From Bimuria novae-zelandiae CBS 107.79 (taxonomy: Eukaryota; Ascomycota; Dothideomycetes; Pleosporales; Didymosphaeriaceae): a stretch of 64,000 nt of DNA. A model generated the notes under the pieces. It saw nothing but the letters and a program-made list of their open reading frames with translations. It searched no databases and was not told the DNA's origin. Shown here piece by piece: positions 1 to 10,998 of this stretch (its first letter is position 1; each line of letters begins with the position of its first letter). The DNA is taken from contig ML976790.1 of NCBI GenBank assembly GCA_010015655.1, positions 60,245 through 124,244 of the forward strand, read 5' to 3'. The translations under genes and the position numbers were made by a program.

Positions 1-9
1 AGAAGATAG

Positions 10-224
10 TGTAAGGGGCTGCGCAAAGGTTGCCGATGCCTGGTAACAGGATTGTATTCGATGAGGAGCAAACTATCTATAAGTAAGGCCAAACTTATAT
101 ATGCGCTGTTATTGTTGAGAAGATTTAAGAGATTTCTAAGGCTCCACTTAGTCTAAAGGAGCACTAAGGGTTTCACCGAGGGTTCTACTAAGGAATAGTA
201 CAACAAGGCATCTAGCCTATTACA
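10..224 (-). repeat. 3' LTR of gypsy-1
   Basis: 215-bp terminal repeat bounded by TG and CA. It matches the copy at 5481-5695 apart from scattered transitions, mostly C/T and G/A, as expected if the two ends mutated separately by RIP after insertion. Confidence 0.93.
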
Positions 225-241
225 TTACCCCCTCCTCTCTT
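225..241 (-). promoter_or_regulatory. Polypurine tract of gypsy-1
   Basis: On the minus strand this reads AAGAGAGGAGGGGGTAA and touches the inner edge of the 3' LTR, the standard position of the plus-strand DNA primer in LTR retrotransposons. It fixes the orientation of the element. Confidence 0.75.
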
Positions 242-379
242 ATAGCGTCTGGATAAAGATCATCAGATCCACGCCGAAACCCTGCAGGAAGAAGTTATGT
301 ATTAGGGTCTTAGTATAGCTTAGTAAATTACTCCTATCGAATTTTTGCTTTAGTATTTTGGAGGTTTTTAACTAGCTCT

Positions 380-3300
380 ATAGTTGGTAGGTGGTAGCCT
401 TTCTATTTTACTTTATACCACCACTTCTATCCCCGTCCGCGTCGTTGGCACACTTTTGCTAATATATCTTCTACTTCCCACATATCTGCGCCATTAGTAT
501 CTACCTAAATTAGTAGTAACTAGTCGTTGTCCTTTATTTAGCTTAGTAAGGGGTCTGATGCTGCTAGTCGGAGTTAGTTAACATAGAAAATATTATAAGG
601 GCCTAAAGGTGTGTTTAGTTAAACTATGTGCGTGTTTATTACCTTAATAACTATGTACTTTGCGCTCCTCTAGTCTAGCTTCTTTAATTTTTAGCCTGTG
701 GCAAACTACTTATCTAATTTTAGCCATACTTTGTTGCCGACGCGGAGGTGTGGCGCTTCTTGGCGATGCCCATTTGCTTGACGTTCCTGCTCTTGCTGTT
801 CCTGTGCTATAGATGCTTGCGCAAGTTCTATAAGGTAGCGTAGTTTAGTGATAATAGACTTGGCTTTCTCGCGGTCAGACCTCTTATGTGTAGTGTACTT
901 TCTGTGATTGGCGCCCGCAGGTATCTCTAGCTGTAGTAGGTTAATATTATACCCATGCTAAAGAAAGAAAGGAGACATCCTTGTTATTATTACGTCTCGT
1001 CTCTTAATTATAATCTGTGCTAGCGGGCAGAGAGGTGCCTAGTTATTTTAAGCCTAGCTAATAAAGGCTTTTATGTATATCTCCTATATGCTATTCATGC
1101 GCTCTATTGCTCTATTAGTTTAAGCATGGAATGCTGTGGATAATTGCTACTTAATCTAAAGAATCTCGCAGAGTCTTGTCTAGAACACGCTAATAAATTA
1201 GCTGCCTTAATCTAACGTAATTACGTTAGGAATCTAATAGTAGGCAATAACGTACGTGATAAACGCTTACACTACTATCTTTGTTTCTAGGTTTGCTAGC
1301 AGCATAAACACGATATCTTTGCTCAGGCGGTTAGTAATAATTATAAGGTTTGTATTACCGTTGCTCTCTGGCAAGCCCTTAATAAAGTCTATTGAGATCT
1401 CCTTCTAGATTTATTCGGGCACTGGCAAGGGTTTTAAAAAGCCTTATAGACTATCTCTCCACGGTTTTGTTCTTCCGCATGTATCGCAGTTCTGTATGTA
1501 TCGTCGAATATCGTTAGACATTCCTGGCCAAAAGAAGTCTCTTGCAATTATCTTGTAAGTAATCTCTCTGCCAGGGTGTCTGGTAGCCACAGAACAGTGT
1601 ATCTGCTTAATAATAGACGTTCGTAGGGGTTCGTAATTTAGTACCTATTTTTGTCCTTGAAAGTAGAGCACTTGGTCCTCAACCTTATATTTTATAATTA
1701 AGCATTTAATCTAGAGTGTAATAGGGAATTTCTATTATCTGCTTTTTATAGCTTAGCGTGCTTCTTAATAAACTAGGTCTTTCTTAATTAACTTAACTTA
1801 GAGGTTCTTAATAGTATCTTGATCTCGTGTGTCTTCTTAAGTATTCCCTTAAATTGCGGCGGGTAGGGCACGAACTTTTACAGACATTACTATAATACCT
1901 ATCCTTTTATTAATGTCGTCCAATTCCTTATAGTACGATATAGTAGGCTTTAAGACTTATACAAGTCTCCTTTGCAGTTGGTTATCGTTAGTGTCTGCGG
2001 GTAGATCCTGCTCTCGCCGGGATAATGCGTCTGCTCGGATATTTTGCTTGCCTGGCCTGTAGAGGATCTCCATATTATATCTGCCCAGGATAAGCGACTA
2101 GCGAACCTGTCTCTCGTTTAATATTCGTGGCTTTATAAAGTACTCTAAGTTCTTGTGGTTAGTAACTACCTTAAACTTTTCTACTAATCGAAGTTCAGTA
2201 TCCTATTCTTTAAGTCCTCTAATAACTGCTAGTAGTTCTTTATTATAGATTTTATAATTATATTTGGCAGGCGTGTTCTTCCTTAAGAAGTAGGCGCAGG
2301 GACGTAGGATTCCGTTCTCGTCGTATTAAGATAGTACTCTAGCAGTGACATAACCAAACGAGTCGTATTCTATAACTGTATCGCGGTCTGCTTGGAACTA
2401 GGCTAACACTAGTTCGGATATAAAGACTTTCTTAAGTGTATTAAAGGCCTTCTATTCCTCTGCTGTCCATCTGAAGGTAACGTTGCCTGTGAGTCTTGTA
2501 AGGGGAGCAGCAATTTGGCCAAAATTTTAGATAAATCGTTAATAGAAATTAGCAAAGCCTAGAAAGCTTCGTACGCCCTTAACAGTCTTTAGCGCCTCCT
2601 AATTCTTAATAGCTTTAACCTTTTCTAGGTCCATGCGTGTGCCCTTCCCAGCTTTAATAATAAAGCCAAGATACTTTATAATCTTGACCTTAAACTCGCA
2701 CTTCTTAATATTAAGATACAACCTAGCTTCTTTTAGCCGTGTAAGCACTTTGTCAACTTGCTCGCGATATTTCTAGAGAGAACCATTTATGTAGATAAGA
2801 ACATTGTCAAGATACGCTATACAGAAATCGTCTAAATATTCGCGGAGTGTCTAGTTAATATACTATTAGAATGTGCTAGGGGCATTCGCTAGTCTAAATA
2901 GTATAACAAGCCATTTAAATAATCTAAAACGTGTTTAGAAAGCTGTAAGCCACTTATCCCCTTCTCGGATTCAGATCTTGTGGAAGGCTGCAATAACGTC
3001 TAGTTTCGTAAACCACTTCGCTTTTATAATATTATTTAAAGTCTCGTAGATAAGTAGTAGGGGATACTAGTCCTTCTTTGTTAAGGCGTTTAGTGCTCTG
3101 TAGTTAACACATAGTCGCAGTCCACCTCCTAGCTTCTTTACAAATAGGATTAGCGACGCAGCAGGTAAATTGCTTACTTATATAAAACCTTTATTAAGTA
3201 GAGATATAAGTTCCTTCCGTAGCACTAGAAGCTCTCCCTTTAACATGTTATATAAAGGTTCCTAAGAGGCTTTAGGCTTCTTTCCTTCCTTCTCTTCTAG

Positions 3301-4930
3301 CTCAATTGCGTGGTTAATTCTAAGTTAATGCGGCAGCAATTTGCTCACTTCCTTAAAATTAAAGAGCGTTATATGCTTCCTCTAGTACTTAAGAACTAGA
3401 GACAGGACGTTAATCTTTAGCTTAGGCGCTAAGGCCTTGTTAATGTCTGCTAGCAAGGCGGCGAATATCTTTATAGCTCCCCCTAGATTCTTATTTTTGC
3501 TCTAAGCCATTTTCATTAATCGCTAGAATTCTGTGGCGCTAACCTCTCGAATCTCTAGTAGGTGGGCCTTGCCTTCTTAACTGCGGATCCTAATACCTAG
3601 AGCGTGCAGGTATATTGACTTCTTTGCAGGAGCAATAGTAACTTGGTTCTGATTTATCTACGGACGTCCTAGGATAATGTCCTCTTTAGCATTGTTTAGC
3701 GTGATATACGCAAATCCAGTCTTAGTGTAGCTATTTATATTAAACGTAAACTTTGTAACTTCGTTAACCTAGCTAACTTAATTATTTACCCCTATAATAG
3801 GCTTTCGTGGAATTGCTATGCGCTCGAGTTTGGCTCGTCTTATAAAGGAACGGGTTATAAGGGCGTAGGAGAGGCATCTAGAGTCAATTAGTACTAAGGT
3901 GTAATTAGTTTGATTAACTAGTACATGTACTGTGAGCGGGGGTGCTAGCATGTGTTTCTTTTTAAACTTATCCTATTCTGTCTTTGTATTCTTACTTACT
4001 CGTGAAGGCTCCTGATCGCGACTTCGACCAGGAGCTACTCTTTTTCTGACTTATTATTATCTACTATTATCGCGTCATCGTTATCTTTTGCCTTTAATTT
4101 AGTTTTCGCTTTCGTAGCTCGAGTTAGCTGTTGCTTAGGATTTTAAGTAGCTTTTAGAGTGTAAGACTTAATTTAGTAGCCTTTCTTTCTATATTATAAA
4201 CATAATCTATTATCGCGTTGTTAATTAATCTCCTTCTAAGGGACCCATTTCGCTTATTGCATCTGTATTCTACTTGGTTCCTAGTCTATAGAATTAGTAG
4301 AAATATTATTTAAGGTGGTATTCTGTAGTAGTGCGTCTCTCTTCTTGCTGCTTAGCTTTAACCACTATAGATTGTCTAATATAGTAGCAATATGTAATTA
4401 CATCTCCTTAATTATAGTGCTCTTAGGAAAGATAGTGCCTGCGAGGGCGGTCCGTAACTCGTAATTAAGAGCGTGTAGGAACATGCTCTTTAGGATAGTA
4501 TAGTTAAATATGCTAGCTATTAGAGCTTCTTTATTAAAGTCCTAAATAAAGTCGCGTATATTGTGTGTTTTCTATTGCATGCTCTAAAGCTTGTTTTTTA
4601 TAGTCTTAGCCATGTGCGCGTCCTTAAACGCTCTGTTAAGATACTAAAAGAACTAATCAAGCGTGCTAGTTGCGGCGTGAATAGATACCTATAGGAAGAT
4701 ACGTGCTCTGGCATTGCCTATTATACGACTAAAAGTGTAGTCGATCGCGAGTCGGTCTATATAGAACCGTTAAGTCTTAGACCTTAGCTTTACTTTAATC
4801 TAGTATTTCTATGGCAAATACTAGCTTCAAGTTCTATCAAATGCCTTAGGGTCCTTAAGTCCTTTCGGTTCGTACGCTGCCGCAGGTGTCGTAGGTGTTA
4901 TAGGTGCTATAGGTGTCGCGGGTGTTGTAT
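380..4930 (-). pseudogene. gag-pol remnant of gypsy-1
   Basis: Broken polyprotein on the minus strand. Landmarks: a zinc-knuckle remnant near 4165-4215 (Cys and His partly changed to Tyr), protease region near 3.8-3.9 kb, reverse transcriptase around 2.7-3.3 kb with YLDNVLIY where YLDDVLIY is expected (near 2810), RNase H around 2.1-2.4 kb with DSFGYVTARV, the integrase HHCC zinc domain near 1470-1600 ending NCDTCGRTKP, and a chromodomain-like end near 380-470 (KGYHLPTIELVKNL). The second catalytic Asp of RT is Asn, a G-to-A change consistent with RIP on the other strand. Stops occur throughout. Confidence 0.85.
4885..4928 (-). repeat. 9-bp tandem repeat in gypsy-1 gag
   Basis: Five imperfect copies of a 9-mer (GGTGTCGTA, GGTGTTATA, GGTGCTATA and so on). 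On the minus strand they encode a Thr/Ala-Pro-Thr/Ile/Ala repeat, probably a flexible linker in Gag. Confidence 0.75.
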
Positions 4931-5140
4931 TAGCAGTAGTCGCAATAGGTGCTAAGACATTAGTACTTTTAATTCTTGCTATTCGCGCTATAAGTTTACC
5001 TATCTACACTATTATCTACTACATTATTGCTTTAATACTCGAGTTTAGTAGTGTTAATATAGTTTACTAAGATTATCCTTCATCGTCTTGTTGAGCGTTT
5101 AAAGCTCTATAGTAAGTGCTAGTCTCTATCTTACTGCGTT

Positions 5141-5265
5141 CGTCGTAGTGCTCGGGCAGGCGTTCAACCGTCAAAAGGTCCCTGCACTGGCGTCGCTCGT
5201 TGTGGTGCTCGGGCAGGCGTTCTACCGTTAAGGTCCCTGCACTGGCGTCGCTCGTTGTGGTGGTG
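5141..5265. repeat. About 56-bp tandem repeat in gypsy-1 leader
   Basis: Two imperfect copies plus a partial third of a unit containing GCTCGGGCAGGCGTT and CCCTGCACTGGCGTCG, offset by 55-57 bp. It lies between the 5' LTR and gag, where a primer-binding or packaging region would be. Confidence 0.7.
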
Positions 5266-5416
5266 CTTACTGCTTGGAAGCAGGTCTTGCAAGTCGTTCC
5301 GTTGGGGTGGCTAGGGATTAACCGCACAGCTTAGTTCGTTACTACTTACTGCTTAGAAGCAGGTCTTATAGTTATTCCGTTCGCGTTACTTACTGCTTAG
5401 GAGCAGGTCTTGCAAT
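5266..5416. repeat. Three copies of a 20-odd-bp motif in gypsy-1 leader
   Basis: The motif CTTACTGCTTRGRAGCAGGT starts near 5266, 5345 and 5389, so spacing is uneven (79 and 44 bp). It contains the inverted pair CTGCTT/AAGCAG and could fold as repeated small hairpins in the leader RNA (inference). Confidence 0.65.
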
Positions 5417-5480
5417 CGGTCTATTTGTGGAGTACTAGGGGACAGCCACACTAGCTACTTAAGGGCGATTAAATATAAAA

Positions 5481-5695
5481 TGTAAGGGGCTACGCAAAGG
5501 TTACTAATACCTAGTAACAGAATTATATTTAATAAAGAGTAAACTATCTATAAGTAAGGCTAAACTTATATGTGCGCTGTTATTGTTGAGAAGATTCGAG
5601 AGATTTCTAAGGCCCCACTTAGTCTAAAGGAGCACTGAGGGTTTCACCGAGGGTTCCACCGAGGAACAGTACAACAAGGCATCTAGCCTATTACA
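5481..5695 (-). repeat. 5' LTR of gypsy-1
   Basis: 215-bp copy of the repeat at 10-224, ending ATTACA directly before the target duplication GATAG (5696-5700). For a minus-strand element this is the promoter-bearing LTR. Confidence 0.93.
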
Positions 5696-7180
5696 GATAG
5701 AGCAGTATCAGATTAAGGCTCGAGATATCTATAATATAGACAAGAAAGGCGTCCTACTTGGCATCACCTCCCGCTTAAAGAGGATCTTTGATAGGCCTCT
5801 GTACGAGAGTAAGGCTGTAAGGCAAGCTATCCAGGATGGCAGCCGCGAGTGGATATCGCTTATAGCCTGTATATGCACCGACGGATCTGCCCTAGATCTA
5901 GCTCTAATCTATTAGGCCACCTCTATGAATATATAATTAAGCTAGGTTAAGGATCTTAACCCTTAATACTATTAGGCCTTTATTACTATATCTAAATTTA
6001 ATTAATTAAGTAATTAACTAGGCCTTGTATAGTTTTAATAAGTATTTAATTACTTTATAAAGTGAAAAGCTAGATAATTATATTAACTATTTATTCTTAC
6101 TAGCCGTAGATTTTATATTCCTATACATTTTATTAACTATCTATTTATTTTACTTAACTTATATATTATAGCTTCTTAATATTTACGTATTTAAGCCTCT
6201 ATTAATAGCGTATTTAAATAAGCTATTAGCCTTCTTATAGAATAGCTAAGGACTAGCCTTTATTACTAAGAGAGACTTATTTAGTCTATTTGAAAAAGTC
6301 TAAGTTAGCACTATAAAGTAGCTATTAATCTTTTAGGTTTTTAAATCTATAGGCATCTCTCCGCTAAATTAAATAATTATTTTTAAATAATTTAATTAGA
6401 CTATATCTATTAAATTAATAATTATAAAAGAGCTTTACCTTAATACTTAGTACTTTAGATTAAAGAAAGATTAACTAGCTACTAAAGGCTATTATTAATA
6501 TAGGGAGTAGTAATAAGGCTAAGAAGCTAAGTTAAACTATATACATAAATTTTTATATAAAAGTAACTTTTAAAATATAAAAATAAAGACCTGTAAGAGG
6601 CTTTAGTATAAACGAAATGCTTAAAGTAAGGTAGATTTTTACCTCTTAATTAACTAAATAAGTATTATAATAAAGTTATTTTTTACTTACCTTATAGCGT
6701 ATAGTAGGCCCGCGATTATTAATATTAAAAAGATACTAAAAAGTAGTAATTATAGCTTTAAAAAATAAGTAAGTAAAAGCCTATTAAGCTAGCTAGTAGC
6801 TTAAAATAAGGCTACTTTAAGAGATACGTATTATTTAAGTAGTTACTAAAAATAAACGCGTAAAGTAAAGAGCTAATAAAGTTATTAAGTAATAATTTAA
6901 GTAATAGGCCCGTAAAATATAAAATTAGCTTTAATAGTATATTAAAATATCTAAATTAGGTAATAAGAATATCTTAAAGCTTTTTAATAAAACTATTAAG
7001 AAAAAATAGCCTTAGCGTAAGGCTATAAATATTAATAAAGTTTTATTTATTATATTCACTTTAAAGTTACGTAGTAGCTAAATAATTAAAATACTAAGTA
7101 AATATTAATAAATTAAGTAGCTAGTAATTATTTATAGGCCTTAAAGATATTAACTCTAAAAAATCTCGTAATAATATTAA
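5696..7180 (+). pseudogene. DDE (pogo/Tc1-type) transposase, 3' part, split by gypsy-1
   Basis: The first 215 bp are undamaged and read as a fungal DDE_1 transposase core, with ARDIYNIDKKGVLLG, then DGSREWISLIACICTDGSA. From about 5920 the sequence turns very AT-rich, but conserved pieces persist through the stops: a VDGHSSH-like segment near 6100, a KRD-F-LFW-like segment near 6270 and a TGI-like segment near 6350. The frame starts inside the domain, so the N-terminal half should lie left of the window beyond gypsy-1. The transposon ends are not securely located; the GC-rich border at 7200-7290 may include one. Confidence 0.75.
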
Positions 7181-7204
7181 TTATAGGTGGCTTAGTAGCC
7201 TTAT

Positions 7205-7290
7205 GTTGCTGGCCGAGCGATCATGTTGGGGTGGCGCGTTCAGTGACGCGGCGCGCCAACTGCTAAGCTACGGTAATTGTGTGAGAACGA
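7205..7290. repeat. GC-rich imperfect palindrome at TE/gene border
   Basis: Just beyond the AT-rich transposase relic lies GTTGGGGTGGCGCG, then 8 bp, then GCGGCGCGCCAAC, a partial inverted repeat around GGCGCGCC. It could be a terminal or subterminal repeat of the decayed transposon. No partner was found inside the window. Confidence 0.4.
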
Positions 7291-7434
7291 GATTAATAAG
7301 TGGCACTAGGCAACTGCATACCTCATATCCGCTACCCGATCCGCGAATGACGAGTTTGCCACGGTCGCAATAAGATCTACATGATCATCAGCTTTGAGTG
7401 GTCTCTTTGGAATAAACTTCGTCCTCATTGAGTC

Positions 7435-9162
7435 ATGTGTGAACCAGCCAGCCTCGCTCTCGCAGTACTTACATCGTTTAAGGAGGTTTACTTGGTCTGT
7501 CGCTTCGTGTAATACTGCCGTGAATGTCCTTCCAATTTGAGATGTCGCTAACGGATGTGCAGTTACCGAGTAAACATCTCTAGACGCAACGTCTTTCCAG
7601 AACGTCAAGAGTTGGAGTCTAAGTTCCGTTATGAGGTCCTCTTCCTCCAGTCCCTCGGTCAATGCTTCTTCCGCAACGGCGCCATCGTAGAGAATGAAAG
7701 GACGAACCGGCGCTGGCTGCGCCAGATACATGAAATTATTGAACGAATCCGTATTACCCTAAGTGATTACAGCCGTATTGCAGCCGAAGAGGATGAACGG
7801 TATCGAGAATACTCCCCTTTTGTGAACAGAGAGATGTACGACACGGCGCTTGTGGAATTTGATCTTGCGGAGGAGCTTCCTATACCGGCAAGACAAACTC
7901 CAGTTCACGTTACCACAAGAGCATTGCGATGGCTTGGTATCAAGGCAAAGGAGCGAGTCAACGAGAATCTTGATGCATGGAAATGGGCACTGGTAGAAAA
8001 ACGCAAGTTCGAAGCCGTGCTTATTGTGTTACAAGATGAGAACAGAAGGCTCAAAGACCTCCTACCCCTTATACCGGCAAGACGTGAAGCGCGCCAGCCG
8101 GGTCAAAAGGTACATCAGGACACACAAGACGATTTCGACGAAGACTCTTATCGACTGGGTCTGAATACCCATGCTGAATTGAAGAGGATTGTTCAAAGTG
8201 AAGCCAGCACGACTGTCGCCACGATTTCAGCAAACTTGAAACCGCTTTCTGACCCGGAATGTGGGCCTTTAGTTCTCTGCTCGGTCGACAACTCCAGGCA
8301 TGACGTGGTGCTCGTGGAGTACAAGTACTACCGAGTCAGTGAGGACAGCGACGAAGAAGACAAACGACGAACCGCCCAACGTGCGCGCCAGCTAGCTTCG
8401 CTCTTATCATCTGCTGGAACGGGTGATCTGGCCACACTGCCATTCCGTGGTCTTTTTGAAGAACCAGAGTACAGCCGTCACACTTTCGTTTTCGACTTCC
8501 CGATCAATACAGACACTTCAGCTGCGCCTCTCTCGCTGTGTGAAATGATAAACTCCAGGAATCTTGACCTTCGATTGAGTCTACCGGACCGTTTCCAAGT
8601 CGCTGCGACAGTAGCCAAGGCACTTGCAGCCTTCCATTCTGACGGTTGGGTACACAAAAGCTTTCGTTCCAGCTCGGTTGTATTTTTCAGGGAGGAACTG
8701 ACAAAGAACCTCATGGTCAAGAATCCGTATCTTGTCAGATTCGAATTTTCACGGCCACAAATGAGTCATACTAAGCTAGACTTTGATGACGACCCAGAGA
8801 GGAACCTTTATCGCCACCCTGACCGACAAGGTGAGCCGAGAGCAAGCTTCACTCGTCTGCATGACCTTTATGCATTGGGCGTTGTGCTCCTAGAGATAGG
8901 ACTTTGGCAGACTGCATCGATTATGATTGAAGAAGTAAAAGTTCCGAAAGGTCGACAAAAGTCGGTGCAGGAGATATTGAAACAGTTGACCAAAAGACGG
9001 CTGGCACATCACATGGGCGAGAAGTACACGGAAGCTGTACTCTCCTGTCTGGATGATCGATACGAACATCGAATAACAGATATTGACTTTTCGATGATTT
9101 TTCACGAAGAAGTTATCCGGAAAATCGACGTACGGGCGCTGCTAGATACACGGGTAGAATAA
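7435..9162 (+). CDS. HeLo-like domain plus C-terminal pseudokinase protein
   Basis: Model: exons 7435-7508 and 7563-9162, 557 aa. The 54-bp intron has donor GTAATA, branch GCTAAC and acceptor TGCAG, and it restores an amphipathic start (MCEPASLALAVLTSFKEVY) that a start at 7555 would miss. Residues about 1-200 resemble the fungal HeLo/prion-inhibition domain, a helical bundle that can act as a membrane-targeting cell-death module. Residues about 250-530 have a protein-kinase layout, but the catalytic loop is HKSFRSSS (near residue 389) where HRDxxxxN is expected and no DFG is visible, so it is probably a pseudokinase. Known for the architecture: incompatibility or innate-immunity-like roles. 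The gene is intact although it borders the RIP-damaged TE. No adjacent NLR partner is visible. Confidence 0.8.
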
Positions 9163-9529
9163 TTGCGCAATGCAGGCGGCCTAATGCTAGAATATTATAA
9201 AGTAGCATGGAACGTTGCAGTGTGTATCCAGGGGTGCTGCTCGACTTATTTTAGATATAGGCGATGCCTGGATTCTTTTTGTGAAGGAGAGAACAATTTG
9301 GTGTTCGATAAGAGGAGGGTGGAAGTGGTGGCGAAAAGAGGTGAGAGTAAGACGCCCTCACACCGCAGAATGCAGCGAAGATAGGGAGATGAAAATACTT
9401 TGCTGTGAAGAATCCCAAGCAGCAGAAAACGCCAACATCAAATCCAGCTCGCCCTTCGAACCCGTCCAAATCGAAATACGCCCCATGTCAACGCGAATAT
9501 CCAAGTACCTAATTTCAATTCCCACGTCA
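9163..9529. other. Intergenic, no gene seen
   Basis: Tail-to-tail spacer between the HeLo gene and the C2H2 pseudogene. Short frames here lack recognisable motifs. Confidence 0.6.
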
Positions 9530-10538
9530 CTATGCTCCGCCTTGCCCGCTCTCATCAACAACATACCCATGCACCTTCCGCTCATGGTCGTCCCGCTTAT
9601 CCTTCCTCGAAAATCCCTTGGTCTGTCGAAGACAGCCGTTATACCGGCAAGCGAAGGGCCGCAGCTTTTCGTGTATACCGCAGTGGTGTCAGTGAAGCTC
9701 GTTGACCGGGTTGAAGCGCTTGTTACAGTGCTTATAAGTGCAGATGTAGATCTTCTTCGTCTCGGTGCGGTAAGACACCGATGACAAAAGAGAAGATGAT
9801 CCTTGGCGCAGACCGGAGCTCGGTATTTCAGACTTGTGGAGTGGGAAGTCAAAAATAGGCGATGCTAGAACGCCATGGTCATATGTTGCGTGCACGTCGA
9901 ACGACAGTGGGTCAGGGAGCACGAATGACGGCATGGATTCAAATTCCTGCATATTGGCGATGGATTCGTGAAAAGGCACAGTCGTCTGGGCCGGTCCAGT
10001 AGGGTAGGAGAGAGGGAAGTCGACATTGTCGGCTCCATTCGGCCAGTAACCCCCTGTTGGAAATCCTAAAGCCAGGGGATTATTGATATCACTATCTCTA
10101 GATAATTGTACCCCGAAATGTAGTCCCGGTGTTGTCAGATTATTGTGAGATGGTGGTGGTCTAGTACCTATGGATGGGGCATGCGATGTGACTTGCGGTG
10201 AGCGAGGTCATAGGGATCCGGCACAGGTTTGCATTCAGGGAGCATCCTAGGCCTGGAAATCCATCCAGCAAGGGGATATCCAGCGGGGAATAGACCATTT
10301 AGAGTGTCAGTCTTATCGTGTGTCACCATCCAAATTCATTAGCATCAATGTCCATGCAGGATTTGCAGGGCGATGATATATACCGCTGGAAGAGTTCCTC
10401 ACTCCTCGGAGCGGTACAAACCGAGTTCACGGGCTCGGGTCCATCGTTGTCGTTGCCAAGCAGGAGGCTGTGGCTGAACGCCACGGGCGGATAGGTACAA
10501 TAGTTTTCGTGAGACATGGGATAACGAGGTCGCTTCAC
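9530..10538 (-). pseudogene. C2H2 zinc-finger transcription factor, disrupted
   Basis: Reading right to left, an N-terminal exon (from 10538, MSHENY about 8 residues in) can be spliced by a GTGACA..TTCCAG intron near 10250-10325 into a Pro-rich stretch (PECKPVPDPYDLAHRKSH). The frame then slips near 10170 and continues to two fingers: YICTYKHCNKRFNPVNELH, then a second finger beginning RPFACRYNGC. A TGA at 9689-9691 sits between the first His and the next linker (probably from CGA), and the conserved linker continues in frame beyond it. One stop plus one frame slip argue for a pseudogene. The two-finger end resembles small fungal C2H2 regulators. The 5' end is uncertain. Confidence 0.6.
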
Positions 10539-10998
10539 GCATCATCGGGGTCAATTCAATGGACTCAGCTTGGTCAAGTTGAACTCACCAAGTGTCTTGA
10601 TATCTCTAAAGACGAATTTGCGGCTGAAGAAGTGACCGAATCAACTTCCAATTGGCCTAGAATGTCGTAAGTCTTGTCGGAATCCGGAACAAACGTTGGA
10701 TTTACTTGTCGACCTACTGAGCACTGTGGCAGCACAGGCAACTTATATATTCCGCGGTTACACGTGGCAGGCAACAAGACCATGCATCACGCCCGGTGTT
10801 TCCTTTGCCCCGTCAAGGCTGGTATGCAAGTTTTGCCCTTCCTGCCCGATACGAGGCATGCGCAACATTGATTGGTGTGCTAAGAATGTTCGCCTCACTC
10901 GCTCTTGCCCTTCCACCTTCAGCAGCCAACTTCAATTTGCTGCCAGCAGCACACTCCAGCAAAATTCACTGAGTCAAGCCTGCATTGCAAATTCAAAC
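10539..10998. other. Intergenic, no secure gene
   Basis: A minus-strand frame at 10574-10783 ends at a GTGAGT donor-like site (near 10570) and might be an upstream exon of the zinc-finger gene. Otherwise nothing recognisable. Confidence 0.4.

Larger units (their letters stand above)
10..5695 (-). mobile_element. Complete Ty3/gypsy chromovirus (gypsy-1), RIP-inactivated
   Basis: Seen: two 215-bp direct repeats (10-224 and 5481-5695), each starting TGTAAG and ending ATTACA, flanked by the perfect 5-bp target duplication GATAG (5-9 and 5696-5700). A purine-rich tract lies just inside the low-coordinate LTR on the minus strand, so the element reads right to left. Minus-strand relics in order are gag with a zinc knuckle, protease, reverse transcriptase, RNase H, integrase and a chromodomain, the order of fungal chromoviruses. 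Many in-frame TAG and TAA codons replace CAG and CAA, as RIP produces. The element interrupts a DDE transposase gene that resumes directly after the right-hand duplication. It cannot encode active proteins. Confidence 0.93.

Noticed and set aside
7205..7290. tRNA-like stretch on the minus strand (TAGCTTAGCAGTTGG resembling an A box)
   Set aside because: No acceptor stem, no proper anticodon loop and no B box at the right distance.
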